Shown here: one piece after another, positions 1-10,286 of the stretch
Layout of the letters: the number at the start of each line of letters is the position of its first letter
Numbering within the stretch: position 1 is the stretch's first letter
Assembly: GCF_000685355.1 (NCBI RefSeq)
Contig: NZ_JHET01000003.1
Span: 62,001-126,000 of the forward strand
DNA: 64,000 bases
Direction: 5' to 3'
DNA from: Microbacterium sp. CH12i
GTDB lineage: Bacteria; Actinomycetota; Actinomycetes; Actinomycetales; Microbacteriaceae
Notes under the pieces: model-generated
Databases searched by the model: none
What the model was told of the DNA's origin: nothing
Seen by the model: only the letters and a program-made list of their open reading frames with translations
Made by a program: the position numbers and the translations under genes

Positions 1-1342
1 GCTGGACGGCGGTCTCAACAACCTCGTCTCCGGTGTGCTTTTCGGCGCGTTCACGTTCATCGCGCTGATCGTGTGGGACTGGCAGTCGGGCGTGATTCTG
101 CTGCTTGCCGGCATCCCGCTGGCGCTGCTGATGCGCTGGTTCTATTCGCGTTCGCAGGTCGTCTTCCGCGAATCACGTGTGGTGAGCGCGAAGGTGATCG
201 TGCAGTTCGTCGAGACGATGACGGGCATCCGCGCGGTCAAGGCGTTCCGCAAAGAGCCGCGCAACGACACGAGCTTCCAGAAGGTCGCTGGCGACTACCG
301 CGACGTCAACCGTCGATCGATGCTGCTGTTCGGTACGTTCGAACCGGGGCTGATGGCTGTCGCGGCGCTCACCCTCGGGCTGGTCGTTCTGTGGGGTGGC
401 ATCCGTGTCGCCGATGGCGCGCTCACGGTCGGTGTGCTGCTTTCTGCGGTGCTGTACGTGCGCAACTTCTTTGCGCCGATGCAGGAGATCGCGATGTTTT
501 TGAACTCGTACCAGTCCGCCACCGCGGCGCTGGAAAAGGTGTCTGGCGTGCTCGATGAGGTTCCGACTGTTCCGGACCCTCAGATGCCGATCGACCTCTG
601 GGAGTCGCGTGGACACATCAACTTCGATGAGGTCACCTTCGGATATTCGGGGGAAAAGACGATCCTGCCGAACTTCTCGCTCGACATTCCGGCCGGGCAG
701 ACGATCGCGCTAGTCGGCACGACCGGCGCCGGAAAGTCGACGTTGGCGAAGCTCATCTCGCGCTTCTACGACCCGTCCCTCGGACGTGTGACGCTGGACG
801 GCATAGACCTGCAGTCGTTGCACCCGAAGGATCTCCGCCGCGCGATCGTCATGGTCACGCAGGAGGCATACCTGTTCAGTGGCACCGTCGCGGACAACAT
901 CGCACTCGGAAAGCCGGATGCCACGCTCGACGAGATCCGCGCGGCGGCAAAGGCCGTCGGAGCCGACGAGTTCATCTCAGCGCTGCCCGACGGGTACGCG
1001 AGCGATGTGAACAAGCGTGGTGGGCGCGTTTCGGCGGGGCAGCGACAGCTGATCTCATTCGCGCGCGCGTTCCTGGCGGATCCTGCAGTGCTGATCCTTG
1101 ATGAGGCAACCGCATCTCTAGATATCCCGTCGGAGCGACTGATTCAGGATGCGCTGCAGACGCTGCTGGCTGACCGGACCGCGATCATCATCGCGCACCG
1201 ATTGTCAACCGTCGCGATTGCCAACCGGGTACTGGTGATGGAACACGGGCGGATCATCGAGGATGACACCCCCGCTGCCCTCATCAGCGGTACGGGCAAG
1301 TTCGCGCAGCTGCACGCGGCCTGGCAGGAGACGCTGGTCTAG
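1..1342 (+). CDS. ABC transporter, fused permease/ATPase (5' partial)
   Basis: C-terminal 446 residues of a half-size ABC exporter; the reading frame is open to the left edge, so the start lies outside the window. The first part is hydrophobic membrane domain (segments around residues 13-43 and 120-165). The nucleotide-binding domain follows, with Walker [10 protein letters not shown], the Q-loop ([11 protein letters not shown]), a variant signature VSAGQRQ, Walker [13 protein letters not shown] and the switch His in IIAHRLST. This order is that of MsbA/LmrA-type exporters, which usually act as dimers or as heterodimers with a neighbouring gene. The substrate cannot be told from sequence. The stop at 1342 is followed directly by palindromic repeat DNA. 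Confidence 0.93.
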   Translation, partial: LDGGLNNLVSGVLFGAFTFIALIVWDWQSGVILLLAGIPLALLMRWFYSRSQVVFRESRVVSAKVIVQFVETMTGIRAVKAFRKEPRNDTSFQKVAGDYRDVNRRSMLLFGTFEPGLMAVAALTLGLVVLWGGIRVADGALTVGVLLSAVLYVRNFFAPMQEIAMFLNSYQSATAALEKVSGVLDEVPTVPDPQMPIDLWESRGHINFDEVTFGYSGEKTILPNFSLDIPAGQTIALVGTTGAGKSTLAKLISRFYDPSLGRVTLDGIDLQSLHPKDLRRAIVMVTQEAYLFSGTVADNIALGKPDATLDEIRAAAKAVGADEFISALPDGYASDVNKRGGRVSAGQRQLISFARAFLADPAVLILDEATASLDIPSERLIQDALQTLLADRTAIIIAHRLSTVAIANRVLVMEHGRIIEDDTPAALISGTGKFAQLHAAWQETLV

Positions 1343-1352
1343 GCCCCGCCGG

Positions 1353-1414
1353 CAACTCTGGCGGTTGCGCGCAACTCTGGCGGCCACATCTTCAGATTGT
1401 GGCCGCCAGAATTG
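1353..1414. repeat. Long palindromic intergenic repeat, copy 1
   Basis: A 16-bp stem (1372-1387 pairing with 1399-1414, one mismatch) encloses an 11-base loop. A partial extra copy of the left arm (CAACTCTGGCGG) sits at 1353-1364. The whole unit is closely related, in opposite orientation, to the palindrome at 2412-2460 on the other side of the DUF559-type gene. It could act as a transcription terminator for the ABC gene, or be a dispersed REP-like unit. Confidence 0.8.
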
Positions 1415-1439
1415 TACTGATCCGCAGAAGTTGCGAGGA

Positions 1440-2297
1440 TCAGGCGCGGCGCGCCTGTGCAGCGGGGCTCAGGTGCAGCCCGCGCGCGATAGCAGCGGCG
1501 ACTGTCGCCTCCACGTATGCCCAATCGTGGATGACCTGCGCATACGTGAAACGCAGCACGGTGTAGCCGCGCAGTCGCAATTGCGCGTCGTGCGCCACGT
1601 CACGCGTGCGATCGGCAGACGATGAGTGAAACGCGAACCCGTCGAGCTGCACAACGAGGTGCGTGCCGATGAGCACGTCGACCTTGTGTCCGGCGAGCAT
1701 GACCTGCTGTCTGATCGGAACTCCCCATGGGCTCAGGCGCACGACGAAGATCGTCTCCAAGCCGGAGTCTGACATCCCGCGGATCGTGTTCGCGCAGTTG
1801 CGCGATGCCGCATCAGGCCAGTGCACCGCGCGCACGGATTCAAGGTCGAGATGCTCGATCTTGACCGCGGACTCCCAGACGGACAGCGCGTCCTCCTGCG
1901 AAAGGCATTGTGCGATGTGCGCCAGCGCATCTTCGACGGATGCTTCGAGCACACGGTCTCCGCGGTCGACCAGCGGCTTCGCCCAATGAAACGTCACGTC
2001 TTTGAGCAACCGGTGCGCGTTCGGGCCGACTTGTAAGTGATGCTGGTTGTCCTCGTTGTCGGGGATCCACCATTTGCGGCGGCGGGCGAGCGACAGGCAC
2101 GTCAGACGCCCGGCCGCAGTAGCTGCCGTGAACAGTTCCCGAGGCGCGTCCTCCAGGGCGATCCACGTGCTGCGGATGCGACGCACGTGGCCCGCACGGA
2201 TCGCCGCGCGGACATGGCTCGGCGAGAAGCCGCGTGCCGTCGCATCCGCTCGGTGAGCAATGCTGTCGCGGGTGATGAGCCATTCGACCAGATCCAT
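1440..2297 (-). CDS. DUF559-type protein with Vsr/restriction-like fold domain
   Basis: A 285-residue protein. The start is the ATG at 2297 (MDLVEWL); longer readings run into the palindrome. The N-terminal ~90 residues look like the helix-turn-helix domain found in AbiEi-type antitoxins (SIAHRADATARGFSPSHVR). The C-terminal ~90 residues resemble DUF559, a very-short-patch-repair endonuclease fold: a DVLIG strand, then VQLDGFAFHSS, and a TVLRFTYAQV strand ending in a helix. Proteins of this layout are common, often multi-copy, in Microbacteriaceae; their role is not established. The gene is isolated from neighbours and bracketed by two inverted palindromes, which suggests it moves or is maintained as a unit. 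Nuclease activity is inference. Confidence 0.75.
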   Translation of the reverse strand: MDLVEWLITRDSIAHRADATARGFSPSHVRAAIRAGHVRRIRSTWIALEDAPRELFTAATAAGRLTCLSLARRRKWWIPDNEDNQHHLQVGPNAHRLLKDVTFHWAKPLVDRGDRVLEASVEDALAHIAQCLSQEDALSVWESAVKIEHLDLESVRAVHWPDAASRNCANTIRGMSDSGLETIFVVRLSPWGVPIRQQVMLAGHKVDVLIGTHLVVQLDGFAFHSSSADRTRDVAHDAQLRLRGYTVLRFTYAQVIHDWAYVEATVAAAIARGLHLSPAAQARRA

Positions 2298-2411
2298 GCG
2301 AACACACTGGCACCTGCGGGCGGCGCAGTGAGGCCCGAATACATGGATGGTGGACAACTGCCGCGCGACCGGACCTGTGGAGGGTCGGGCAACCGTGCAA
2401 CCTCGGCGCAA

Positions 2412-2460
2412 GATCAACTCTGGCGGCCAAATCTGAAGCACGTGGCCGCCAGAGTTGATC
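2412..2460. repeat. Long palindromic intergenic repeat, copy 2
   Basis: A perfect 18-bp stem (2412-2429 with 2443-2460) around a 13-base loop. Its reverse complement aligns along its length with the copy at 1372-1414, including the loop core CTTCAGATT. The two copies are thus inverted relative to each other and flank the nuclease-fold gene. Confidence 0.82.
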
Positions 2461-2544
2461 TCGGCCGCTGGATTGACCGGGCATAGGGTCGCTGAAGTTG
2501 AGGGGGCGGGGCGGATCGGTGGCGAGGCTGACTAGCATGAAGGA

Positions 2545-3378
2545 GTGAATCCCCTTCTGCTTCTCGCGGCCGAGTGGTGGTGGATCGCACCGGCAGCGGC
2601 CGGGGCGGGCGCCGTCGCTGCGGTCGGCCTGCGCCGTCGCGGAATCACGAGCGGTCGACGGCTGGCGTTTGACGCCGCACGCGATGACTTGTCAGAGGCA
2701 CGGCACGAGGCCGGCCAGCGTAAGCGAGCGGTGAAGCTCGCGAGAGTCGAGTACGCTCGACTCCTCGCCGAGCGCACGGCTTCGCGCGCCACGAACGCCG
2801 ACGTCGCCAGCGCCAAGCGCGCACTGCAGCAGGCCGAACGAGAAGCGAAGGCGTCAACGGCTGACGTGCGCTCTCGCCGCGTGCACATGAATGTGGCGCG
2901 CGCCGAGATCCCCGCGGCATCCAAACGCGAACGCTTCCCCGTCGCGCGACTGAACCGCGCGCACGATGCGGTCACGGCACGCTGGATGGACTACGAAACG
3001 GACCCCGCGAAGCTCATTGCGTATCCCACGATGAGCGATGCCAAAGATCCGGCGACAGCGGCGTTTCTCAGCGCCTCACGCCACGCATTGGATCTGCGCC
3101 CGTCGCCAGGCGCGCGTGTGACGACGGCAGATTTCGCCGCGTATCGGGATGCTGTTGCGCACCTCGAACGCGCATTCGATGTCGCCGAGCACACCGCGAA
3201 GGCACGCGCCAACGGTGTTGATCCGAACGCGACACCGCTCTGGCAAGACACCGCCCAACAAGCTTTCACTCGGGCAGCTGATGCGCTTGACAGCGCGGCA
3301 GGTGCTGCAGTATCAGCGTTCTCAGCCTGGAGTTCTCGCCGCAAGCCGAAGAACGAAGAGACTCGGGACGACTCGTAG
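2545..3378 (+). CDS. Hypothetical protein with N-terminal membrane segment and helical body
   Basis: A 277-residue protein of unknown function. A hydrophobic stretch at residues 3-28 (Leu-rich, then WWW, then Ala/Gly-rich) could anchor it in the membrane. Residues 40-115 are rich in Ala, Arg, Glu and Lys and probably form a long alpha-helix or coiled coil; the tail is charged. The GTG start at 2545 overlaps its only purine-rich sequence (AAGGAG), so the exact start is uncertain. It ends 2 bases before the convergent GH1 gene with no visible terminator between them. No catalytic motif was recognised. Confidence 0.6.
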   Translation: MNPLLLLAAEWWWIAPAAAGAGAVAAVGLRRRGITSGRRLAFDAARDDLSEARHEAGQRKRAVKLARVEYARLLAERTASRATNADVASAKRALQQAEREAKASTADVRSRRVHMNVARAEIPAASKRERFPVARLNRAHDAVTARWMDYETDPAKLIAYPTMSDAKDPATAAFLSASRHALDLRPSPGARVTTADFAAYRDAVAHLERAFDVAEHTAKARANGVDPNATPLWQDTAQQAFTRAADALDSAAGAAVSAFSAWSSRRKPKNEETRDDS

Positions 3379-3380
3379 GC

Positions 3381-4817
3381 TCACTCTGGCAGTGTGCGCG
3401 TTCGCACGAACTCCCGATACCAGTGTCCGGAGTCTTTGACAGTGCGCTCTAGTGTGTCGAAGTCCACCCGGACGATTCCGAATCGCTTGGCATAGCCGTA
3501 ACCCCACTCGAAGTTGTCAAGCAGAGACCAGACGAAGTAGCCACGCAGGTCGACTCCGCGCTGCACAGCGCGATGCGCGGCGGTGAAGTGCCTGCGGAGA
3601 TAATCGGTCCGCTCGGGATCCGGGACCGAACCGTCCTCGGCGACCTCGTCCTCGAACGCTGCGCCGTTCTCGGTCACCATGAGCGGCTGCTCGGGAAACT
3701 GCTCCGACAGCGACACGAGGAGCTCCTCGAGGCCCTCCGGTGCAATGTTCCAGCCCATGGCTGTGTATGGTCCCGGCTGCTCGACGAATTCGACGACCCC
3801 GTCACTGCCCGGCCATGCGGTGCCAGCTGAAGTGCCCTTGTGCCCGTCGTTCTGTTGTTTCTCGGTCTTGCCGTCCCAGAGCCGAACCGTAGCCGTCGAG
3901 TAGTAGTTGACCCCGAGAACGTCGATCGGCTGGTTGATCGTGGCCAGGTCGCCGTCCTGCACGAACGCCCAGTCTGTGACCTCTGCGGTGTCAGCCAGTA
4001 GGTCGGCCGGATACTCGCCGCGCAACATCGGATGCGTGAATGCGCGGTTCGCCAAAGCGTCGATGCGGCGGGTTGCCTCGGCGGCGCCCTCGCCCTGCCC
4101 ACGCAGCACATGGAAGTTCAGCGTGACGGAATAATCCGGGTCACCGGTGGACGTCGAACGCAGCGCCTGTACCGCGCGGCCGTGCGCGAGGTTGAGATGG
4201 TGCACTGCGGATAGGGCCGACGCGGGCTCGGTGCGGCCGGGGGCATGGCCGCCCTGACCGTAGCCCAGGTAGGCCGAGCACCATGGCTCATTCAGCGTCG
4301 TCCAGGTGTGCACGCGGTCACCGAGTGCTGTACCCATGATCTCGGCGTAGCGCTCGAACGCGTCGGTTGTCGCGCGGGAAGTCCAGCCGCCAGCATCCTC
4401 GAGGTACTGCGGCAAATCCCAGTGGTACAGCGTCGCCACCGGACGGATGTCGCGCTCAAGCAGCCCGTCGACCAGACGCGAGTAGAAGTCGATCCCTGCC
4501 TGGTTCACCGCACCGGATGCCGTCGGCTGGATCCGCGGCCAGGCAATCGAGAATCGGTAGGCCTCCAGCCCCAGCAAGGACATCAGATCGAGATCCTCAT
4601 CGACGCGGTGGTAATGATCGCAGGCCACGTCACCGGTGTCGCCGTTCCAGACTTTGCCCGGTGTCTTGCTGAAGGTGTCCCAGATCGATGGGGTGCGGCC
4701 ATCTTCGGCTGCGGCGCCCTCGATCTGGTACGACGCGGTGGCGGAGCCGAACGTGAAAGACGGCGGGAAGACGAGGCCGGAGTCACGGTAGTCGGCGGCG
4801 CCGGGCGTGGCTGTCAT
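3381..4817 (-). CDS. GH1 beta-glucosidase
   Basis: A 478-residue family 1 glycoside hydrolase, full length for the family. The N-terminal [14 protein letters not shown] signature is present, with the acid/base Glu in TLNEPW (residue 177) and the nucleophile Glu in VTENG (residue 383); aglycone-side WSLLDNFEW follows. There is no signal peptide, so it acts in the cytoplasm on imported oligosaccharides, removing beta-linked glucose from the non-reducing end. It is the last gene of a minus-strand operon and overlaps the alpha-xylosidase gene by 4 bases. In a xyloglucan pathway it would take glucose from the backbone once xylose has been removed. Beta-galactosidase side activity is possible. Confidence 0.93.
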   Translation of the reverse strand: MTATPGAADYRDSGLVFPPSFTFGSATASYQIEGAAAEDGRTPSIWDTFSKTPGKVWNGDTGDVACDHYHRVDEDLDLMSLLGLEAYRFSIAWPRIQPTASGAVNQAGIDFYSRLVDGLLERDIRPVATLYHWDLPQYLEDAGGWTSRATTDAFERYAEIMGTALGDRVHTWTTLNEPWCSAYLGYGQGGHAPGRTEPASALSAVHHLNLAHGRAVQALRSTSTGDPDYSVTLNFHVLRGQGEGAAEATRRIDALANRAFTHPMLRGEYPADLLADTAEVTDWAFVQDGDLATINQPIDVLGVNYYSTATVRLWDGKTEKQQNDGHKGTSAGTAWPGSDGVVEFVEQPGPYTAMGWNIAPEGLEELLVSLSEQFPEQPLMVTENGAAFEDEVAEDGSVPDPERTDYLRRHFTAAHRAVQRGVDLRGYFVWSLLDNFEWGYGYAKRFGIVRVDFDTLERTVKDSGHWYREFVRTRTLPE

Positions 4818-7032
4818 TCGGTGATCTCCTCGAGGTGTGCGGTGTAATCGCGGCTGACGCCGTCAGGTGAGGTGACAGTGATCGAGCGCGTGCCAGAGCC
4901 ACCGCGGAACACCCTGAGGGTCAGCTCGTCATGGTAATCGTAGTCTGGTCGGTCTTCGCGGCCGCCCCAGGGCAGCACCGTGCCAGGGCGCACGTACAAC
5001 GGCAGTGACGTGAACCCGTGCGTCTCGCGCCGCCACCGTCCGCCCATGACCACCTCGCCGGTGAGCAACGACGTCCACTCGCCCTCAGGCAGGTAGAACT
5101 CGACGTCGCCCTCAGAGTTGAACACCGGTGCGACGAGCAGGTCGGGCCCGAGCATATACTGCCGGTCCAGATATGCGACGCCCGGATCGTTGGGGAATTC
5201 CAGCTGCATCGGGCGCAGCAGGGGCGTCCCGGCTTGCGTGGCTTCGATGCCCAGCTGATACAGGTAGGGCATGAGCCGCATCTTGAGATGCGTGAAGATC
5301 CGCGTCACCTCAACAGCCTCCTCGTCAAACGCCCACGGCACCCGGTACGAGCTGGAGCCGTGGAAGCGAGAGTGGCTGGAGAGCAGGCCGAACGCCGTCC
5401 ATCTCTTGAACACGGCCGGATCCGGCGTGCCCTCGAAGCCTCCGATATCGTGACTCCAGTGGGCGAAGCCGCCGAACGCAAGCGAAAGCCCGCCGCGCAG
5501 CGTCTCCGCCATCGACACGAAGGTCGACGCGCTGTCGCCGCCCCAGTGCACCGGATATCGGTGGCCGCCGACGGTCGCCGAACGCGCGAAGACCACGGCA
5601 TCTCCACCGTCGCGCTCCTGCAGAACCTCGAACACGGCCTCGTTGTACAACTGCGCGAACCGGTTGTGCATGCCCTCCGGGTCGCTGCCGTCGTGCCAGC
5701 GAACGTCCAGCGGCACGCGCTCACCGAAATCGGTCTTGAACGTGTCGACGCCCTGCGCCACGAGGGCGCGAAGCTTGTCCTGATACCAGCCGCGTGCCGC
5801 CGGATTCGTGAAGTCGACGATCGCCATGCCGGCCTGCCACATGTCCCACTGCCAGACTGCGCCATCGGGCCGCCGCAGAAGGAAGCCCTGCGTCTTCGCC
5901 TCCTCGAACAGGGGAGAGCGTTGGCCGATGTACGGGTTGACCCACACAGAGACTCGAAGCTCGCGCTCGTGCAGACGACGCAGCATTCCGACCGGATCCG
6001 GAAAGACCCGCGAGTCCCATTCGAAGTCGCACCAGTTGAACTCGCGCATCCAGAAGCAGTCGAAGTGGAACACGCTCAGCGGCAGATCGCGCTCGGCGAA
6101 GCCGTCGATGAACGAGTTGACGGTCTGCTCGTCGTAATCGGTGGTGAAGCTCGTCGACAGCCAGGTGCCGAAAGACCATGCCGGCGCCAGAGCCGGGCGA
6201 CCGGTGAGGGCGGTATAACGCTCCAGGATCTCGCGTGGCGCGTCTCCGGCGATGATGAAGTACTGCAGTCGCTCACCGGCGACGGCGAACTGCACGCGCT
6301 CCACATTCTCGGAACCCACTTCGAAGGAGACATGGCCGGGGTGATCGACGAGCACGCCGTAGCCGCGATTCGTCAGGTAGAACGGAACGTTCTTGTACGC
6401 CTGTTCGCTCGACGTGCCGCCGTCGGCGTTCCACGTCTCGATCGACTGGCCGTTCTTCACGAGAGGGCCGAAGCGCTCGCCGAGGCCGTAGACCAGTTCG
6501 CCGACTCCGAGGTCCAGCTGCTGACGCAGGTAGCGTTGCGACCCGCCGCCGCGGTGTCGGCGCAGCTGATCCTCGAGCTGTCCGTCCAATGCCACGGATT
6601 CGGCGACATCGAGCAGCGCGACGGACTTGTCCTGCGCGCTCGTGAGCACTGCGCCGGCGCGCTCGAACGAGAGGTTCCAGCCGGGCCCCGACGCGATTCT
6701 GGCGACGAGGTCACCGCTGGTGAGCGAACCGCCGTTCGCCTCGACGGCAGTCACACCCCCTGAGACCCGGAGTCGAGCCCAGGCAGATCGAATCCCTCGT
6801 GCGGGCGCCCACCCGTGTGATGCTCTATCAGCACGCCGATCACGCCTTCGAGCGGCGCGGACAGCGTCACGGTCAGCACCGGACGGTTCAGGGTGTCGCC
6901 GCGACGCTCGATGACTTTCGTCGGCGCGGTGATCACCAGGCGACCATCGCGCGCATCGATATCGTGCGCCTCGCTTGCATACAGACCGCTGACGCCTTCG
7001 CGCAACTGCCAGAATCCGTCAGTGAACCTCAC
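4814..7032 (-). pseudogene. yicI: GH31 alpha-xylosidase, YicI type (one frameshift)
   Basis: Two overlapping readings make one YicI-like protein. Residues 1-93 (7032-6751, [14 protein letters not shown]) are the N-terminal beta domain; the rest (6754-4814, 646 residues) holds the catalytic barrel, with nucleophile Asp in KTDFGE and acid/base Asp in VHWGGDS. The break lies at a run of five C (6756-6760); one extra base restores a continuous protein of about 740 residues, near YicI's 772. YicI removes terminal alpha-1,6-xylose from isoprimeverose units of xyloglucan. There is no signal peptide. The gene overlaps GH95 by 4 bases and GH1 by 4 bases, so all three are probably co-translated. A GTGA overlap at the break would allow re-initiation, but a sequence error is more likely. 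Confidence 0.9.
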
Positions 7033-9343
7033 GGACGCACCTCCTCGGTGGGGAATGAACGGGCATCGAGGCGGGTGTCGTGCTCCGCATCGATGTGGAC
7101 GACGATCGTGTGGTCGCGCCAGCGGACACGGTGCTCACCGGCGGCGGATGAACGGCGCGCACGCAGCGTCGCGGTGACGAGCTGCGCATCGCGCCACTCG
7201 AGGTCGACGATGATGCCGGGGCGAGCGATGAGCCCCTCGACGGCGCCGGTCGAAAGGGCCGCCGGCACAGCGGGGAGGAGATGGATGCCGTCGTGCGACT
7301 GCAACAGCGATTCTGCGAGCGCACCGACGAATCCCAGATTCGCATCGATCTGGAACGGGGGATGCGCGGCGAAGAGGTTCGGGTAGAGTCCGCCGGCCCA
7401 CTCTCCGGAGACGTCTTCGGCGTTGCGCAGGAACAGGTTCAGCAGATCAGTGACCTTGTCGGCACGGCCGAGCCGCGACCAGAGCGCGAGTTTCCACACC
7501 AGTGACCATCCGCTGGAGTCGTCGCCGCGGCTTGCGAGGCTGGCAGCCGCGGCCGAACGGTGCTCCGAATCCCACTGCTCGGTGCCGGGGAACAGCCCGA
7601 ACAGGTGACTGACGTGGCGATGATGAGGATCCTCTTCGCCGAGCGGCGCTTCCCACTCGACGATCCGTCCGTCGGGGGTGATCTCCGGCATCGACGCGAG
7701 TTCGGCCAGGCGCACGGCTGCGCCATGGAGCACCTCATCGTCGGTGAGTCCGAGGGCGGTCCCGGCCGCGACCGTTTTCGAGAACAGCGCACGCAGCAGG
7801 GCGATGTCCATCGTCGACGTCGCGGCGAGCGAGGCGGAGGTGCCGTCGGGCAACAGGAACGCGTTCTCCGGCGACGTCGCGGGGGAGGTCGCCCCGTCGC
7901 GATGCCACGCGAGGGCGAACTCCGCAGCGCCGCGGAGCGTCGGCCAGATCTCCACAAGGTGTTCGGTGCCGACCGCACCGAACTCCCAGGCCTCCGTGAG
8001 CAGGCTCGCAAGCCACGGTCCGCCCATCGGCCAGAACGCCCAGCGCGGATCGCCGGCGCCGCGACCGGGCGCGGTCGAGTACAGCCAGGCATCGGTGTTG
8101 TGGTGCACGGTCCAGCCGGCGGTGCCGTACAAACGCGATGTCTGCGCGGCAGCGGCTCTGGCCAAGGCACGTGTGAATCTCGTCAGCGCCTCGGCACGGT
8201 CGCTGAGACCTGAGACGTGCGCGCCCCAGTAGTTCATCTCGGTGTTGATGTTGACGGTGTAGGCGCTGCCCCATGGTGGGCGCAGTTCTGCATTCCACAG
8301 CCCCTGGAGGTTCGCGGGCAATCCGTCCGGGCGCGATGAGGACACCAGGAGATAGCGCCCGTACTCGAACAACAGCGCGGCGAGATTCGGATCGCTTGCG
8401 AGCACGCCACGAGGATCCGCGCGCGCGGCGGCGAATCGGGCAGACGTGTCGGGTTCGATGGCGCCCTCGCCGAACGAGAGCTCAACGGAGCCGAGGAGAG
8501 CGCGCATGTTCGCCTCGGTCGCCCCCATCAGGACGTCAGCGCCGGCGTCGCGGCGGCATCGAGCCGGGTGACGGCATCATCCAGCGCATCCGCGGCGGAT
8601 CCCGTCGGCATCCGGCCCACTCCTGCGAACGTGGTCGCTGTCGTGACCAGCACGACAGTGCGCGTGGCATCGGTGATCACACGTGTCGCGATCGCGCCTT
8701 CCACGGCAGAGCCAGGAGCCTGTGACCACAACGCCCCGGGAAGATCCGGCTCGTGCCCAGGTGCGACATCGCTCGGCAGACGCAGCAGCAGAGCCGTTGT
8801 CGCGGCATCCGGTGAGGCCACGACCGGCGCGTCCGAACGGGGGCCGCGCAGAGGCGATGAGAGCACCAATCGCACCGGCAAGGCGGGTTCGATCACGTGC
8901 ACCAGTACGCTCTGCTCGGACTCGATGAAGGTCGTCGTCCTGATCGCGTCGGCACCTGAACGGTGGATGCCGGTCCTCAGATCCAGTTCACGAGCCGGCA
9001 GAGCCGTCGCATCACCCGCCTCGACGATGATCTTGACGTCGCCCATGGGCACGAAGGACTGCGCATACCGCGTCTGCATCGCCTGCAGCGGCGCCTCTGC
9101 CGCGGTGGGATCGCCTGCGGCCACGGCGGACCGGGCGGCCGACAGGAGGTCGGCACTCGCCGCGGCATCCGGCATCGACCCCGTGGATTCCGAACTCGGC
9201 GACCCCGACCAGGCGGTCGCGTCGTTGAGATGGATCGTCGTGGAGGACACCCCGCCGTCGGTCATCGCGCCGAGTCGCCCGTCGCCGAGCGGCAGGCACT
9301 CCAGCCAGGTGCGCGCCGCACCAGTGAATCGGATCCTGCTCAC
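7029..9343 (-). pseudogene. GH95 alpha-L-fucosidase/galactosidase (one frameshift)
   Basis: The N-terminal beta-sandwich half (9343-8528, 271 residues, GTG start) and the catalytic (alpha/alpha)6 half (8528-7029, 499 residues) together give about 770 residues, the normal GH95 length. The catalytic half has the NINTEMNYW motif, holding the two Asn that activate the water, and the Glu-rich EWEAPLGEEDPHHRHVSHL segment. One missing base between about 8531 and 8545 explains the split; the TGATG junction could also permit coupled translation. GH95 enzymes remove alpha-1,2-L-fucose (some L-galactose) from galactosyl side chains such as those of fucosylated xyloglucan. No export signal is seen, so action is intracellular. 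Confidence 0.88.
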
Positions 9344-9344
9344 G

Positions 9345-10286
9345 TCAGCCGCGCACGCTTCCCGCCGTGAGACCGGCCCGCCAGAATCGCTGGAGCGAGA
9401 GGAACACGATCGCGATTGGGATGATCGAGACCAGTGAGCCGACCACTGTCAGGATCTGCAGACCGGGAATCGTGATGGATGCCTGGCTCCAACCCGTGAG
9501 CCCGACGGTGAGCGGCATGAGAGACGAATCGGTCAGCACGAGCAGCGGAAGGATGTAGCTGTTCCAGCTGCCGAGGAAGGCGAACAGCAGCACTGTCACC
9601 AGGCCGGTCGACATGAGACGGAGTCCGATCGTCCCGAAGATGCGGAACTCTCCAGCCCCGTCGAGGCGCGCAGCCTCGACCAGCTCGATCGGCACGGCGC
9701 CCTGCGCGTAGATGAAGCACAGCAGCACGCCGAACGGGTAGCAGAGAGCCGGGAGCAGCAGGCCGAGATAGGTGTTGTCCAATCCCAGCTGCACCAGCAG
9801 CACGTAAGTCGGCTGAGCGATGACCGACCCTGGTACCAGCAGGCTGGCGAGGACGATCGCGATGAGCGTGGCGCGTCCGCGGAAGCGGTAGACGGCCAGA
9901 GCGTAGCCCGTCACGGCGCAGACGAAGGTGGTGAACGCGGAACCGATCACGGAGTAGATGATCGAGTTCAGACCCCAACGCCAGAAGATTCCGCCTTCGT
10001 AGCTGTTCAGGGCCGCAAGGTTGTCCCACAGATGCCATTCAGCGAACGCGAACCCGGGGGTGGAGAACAGGTCTCCGGTGGACTTCGTCGACGCGATCAC
10101 GAGCCAGAGCACGGGGACCAGGAAGTACGCGGCGACGACGACCATGACGATCGTGACGACGACCATCCAGCCGCGACTCACCCGGTCGCCGTTCACGAAG
10201 GTCGTGCGCTTGCGGGGTTTCTCGTCGGGGGCGATCAAGGTGCGGGTATCGAGGCCACCGGTGGCGGCGAGCAGGTCAGATGCCAT
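9345..10286 (-). CDS. Carbohydrate ABC transporter permease (MalG family)
   Basis: A 313-residue inner-membrane permease with about six membrane segments, the first at residues 40-62 (VVVTIVMVVVAAYFLVPVLW). The cytoplasmic EAA loop that contacts the ATPase reads EAARLDGAGEFRIFGTIGLRLM, and the C-terminus has the MalG-type SLQRFW ending. It overlaps the upstream permease gene by 11 bases and ends 1 base before the fucosidase start. Together with the MalF-type permease and the lipoprotein it forms a CUT1 oligosaccharide importer. No ATPase gene is nearby; in actinobacteria such importers usually share the MsiK ATPase. The probable cargo, from the enzymes around it, is xyloglucan oligosaccharide. 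Confidence 0.92.
   Translation of the reverse strand: MASDLLAATGGLDTRTLIAPDEKPRKRTTFVNGDRVSRGWMVVVTIVMVVVAAYFLVPVLWLVIASTKSTGDLFSTPGFAFAEWHLWDNLAALNSYEGGIFWRWGLNSIIYSVIGSAFTTFVCAVTGYALAVYRFRGRATLIAIVLASLLVPGSVIAQPTYVLLVQLGLDNTYLGLLLPALCYPFGVLLCFIYAQGAVPIELVEAARLDGAGEFRIFGTIGLRLMSTGLVTVLLFAFLGSWNSYILPLLVLTDSSLMPLTVGLTGWSQASITIPGLQILTVVGSLVSIIPIAIVFLSLQRFWRAGLTAGSVRG

Noticed and set aside
5018..6763. 581-residue plus-strand open frame opposite the GH31 gene
   Set aside because: Antisense shadow typical of high-GC DNA; the minus strand encodes a clear alpha-xylosidase and the plus frame has no recognisable domain.
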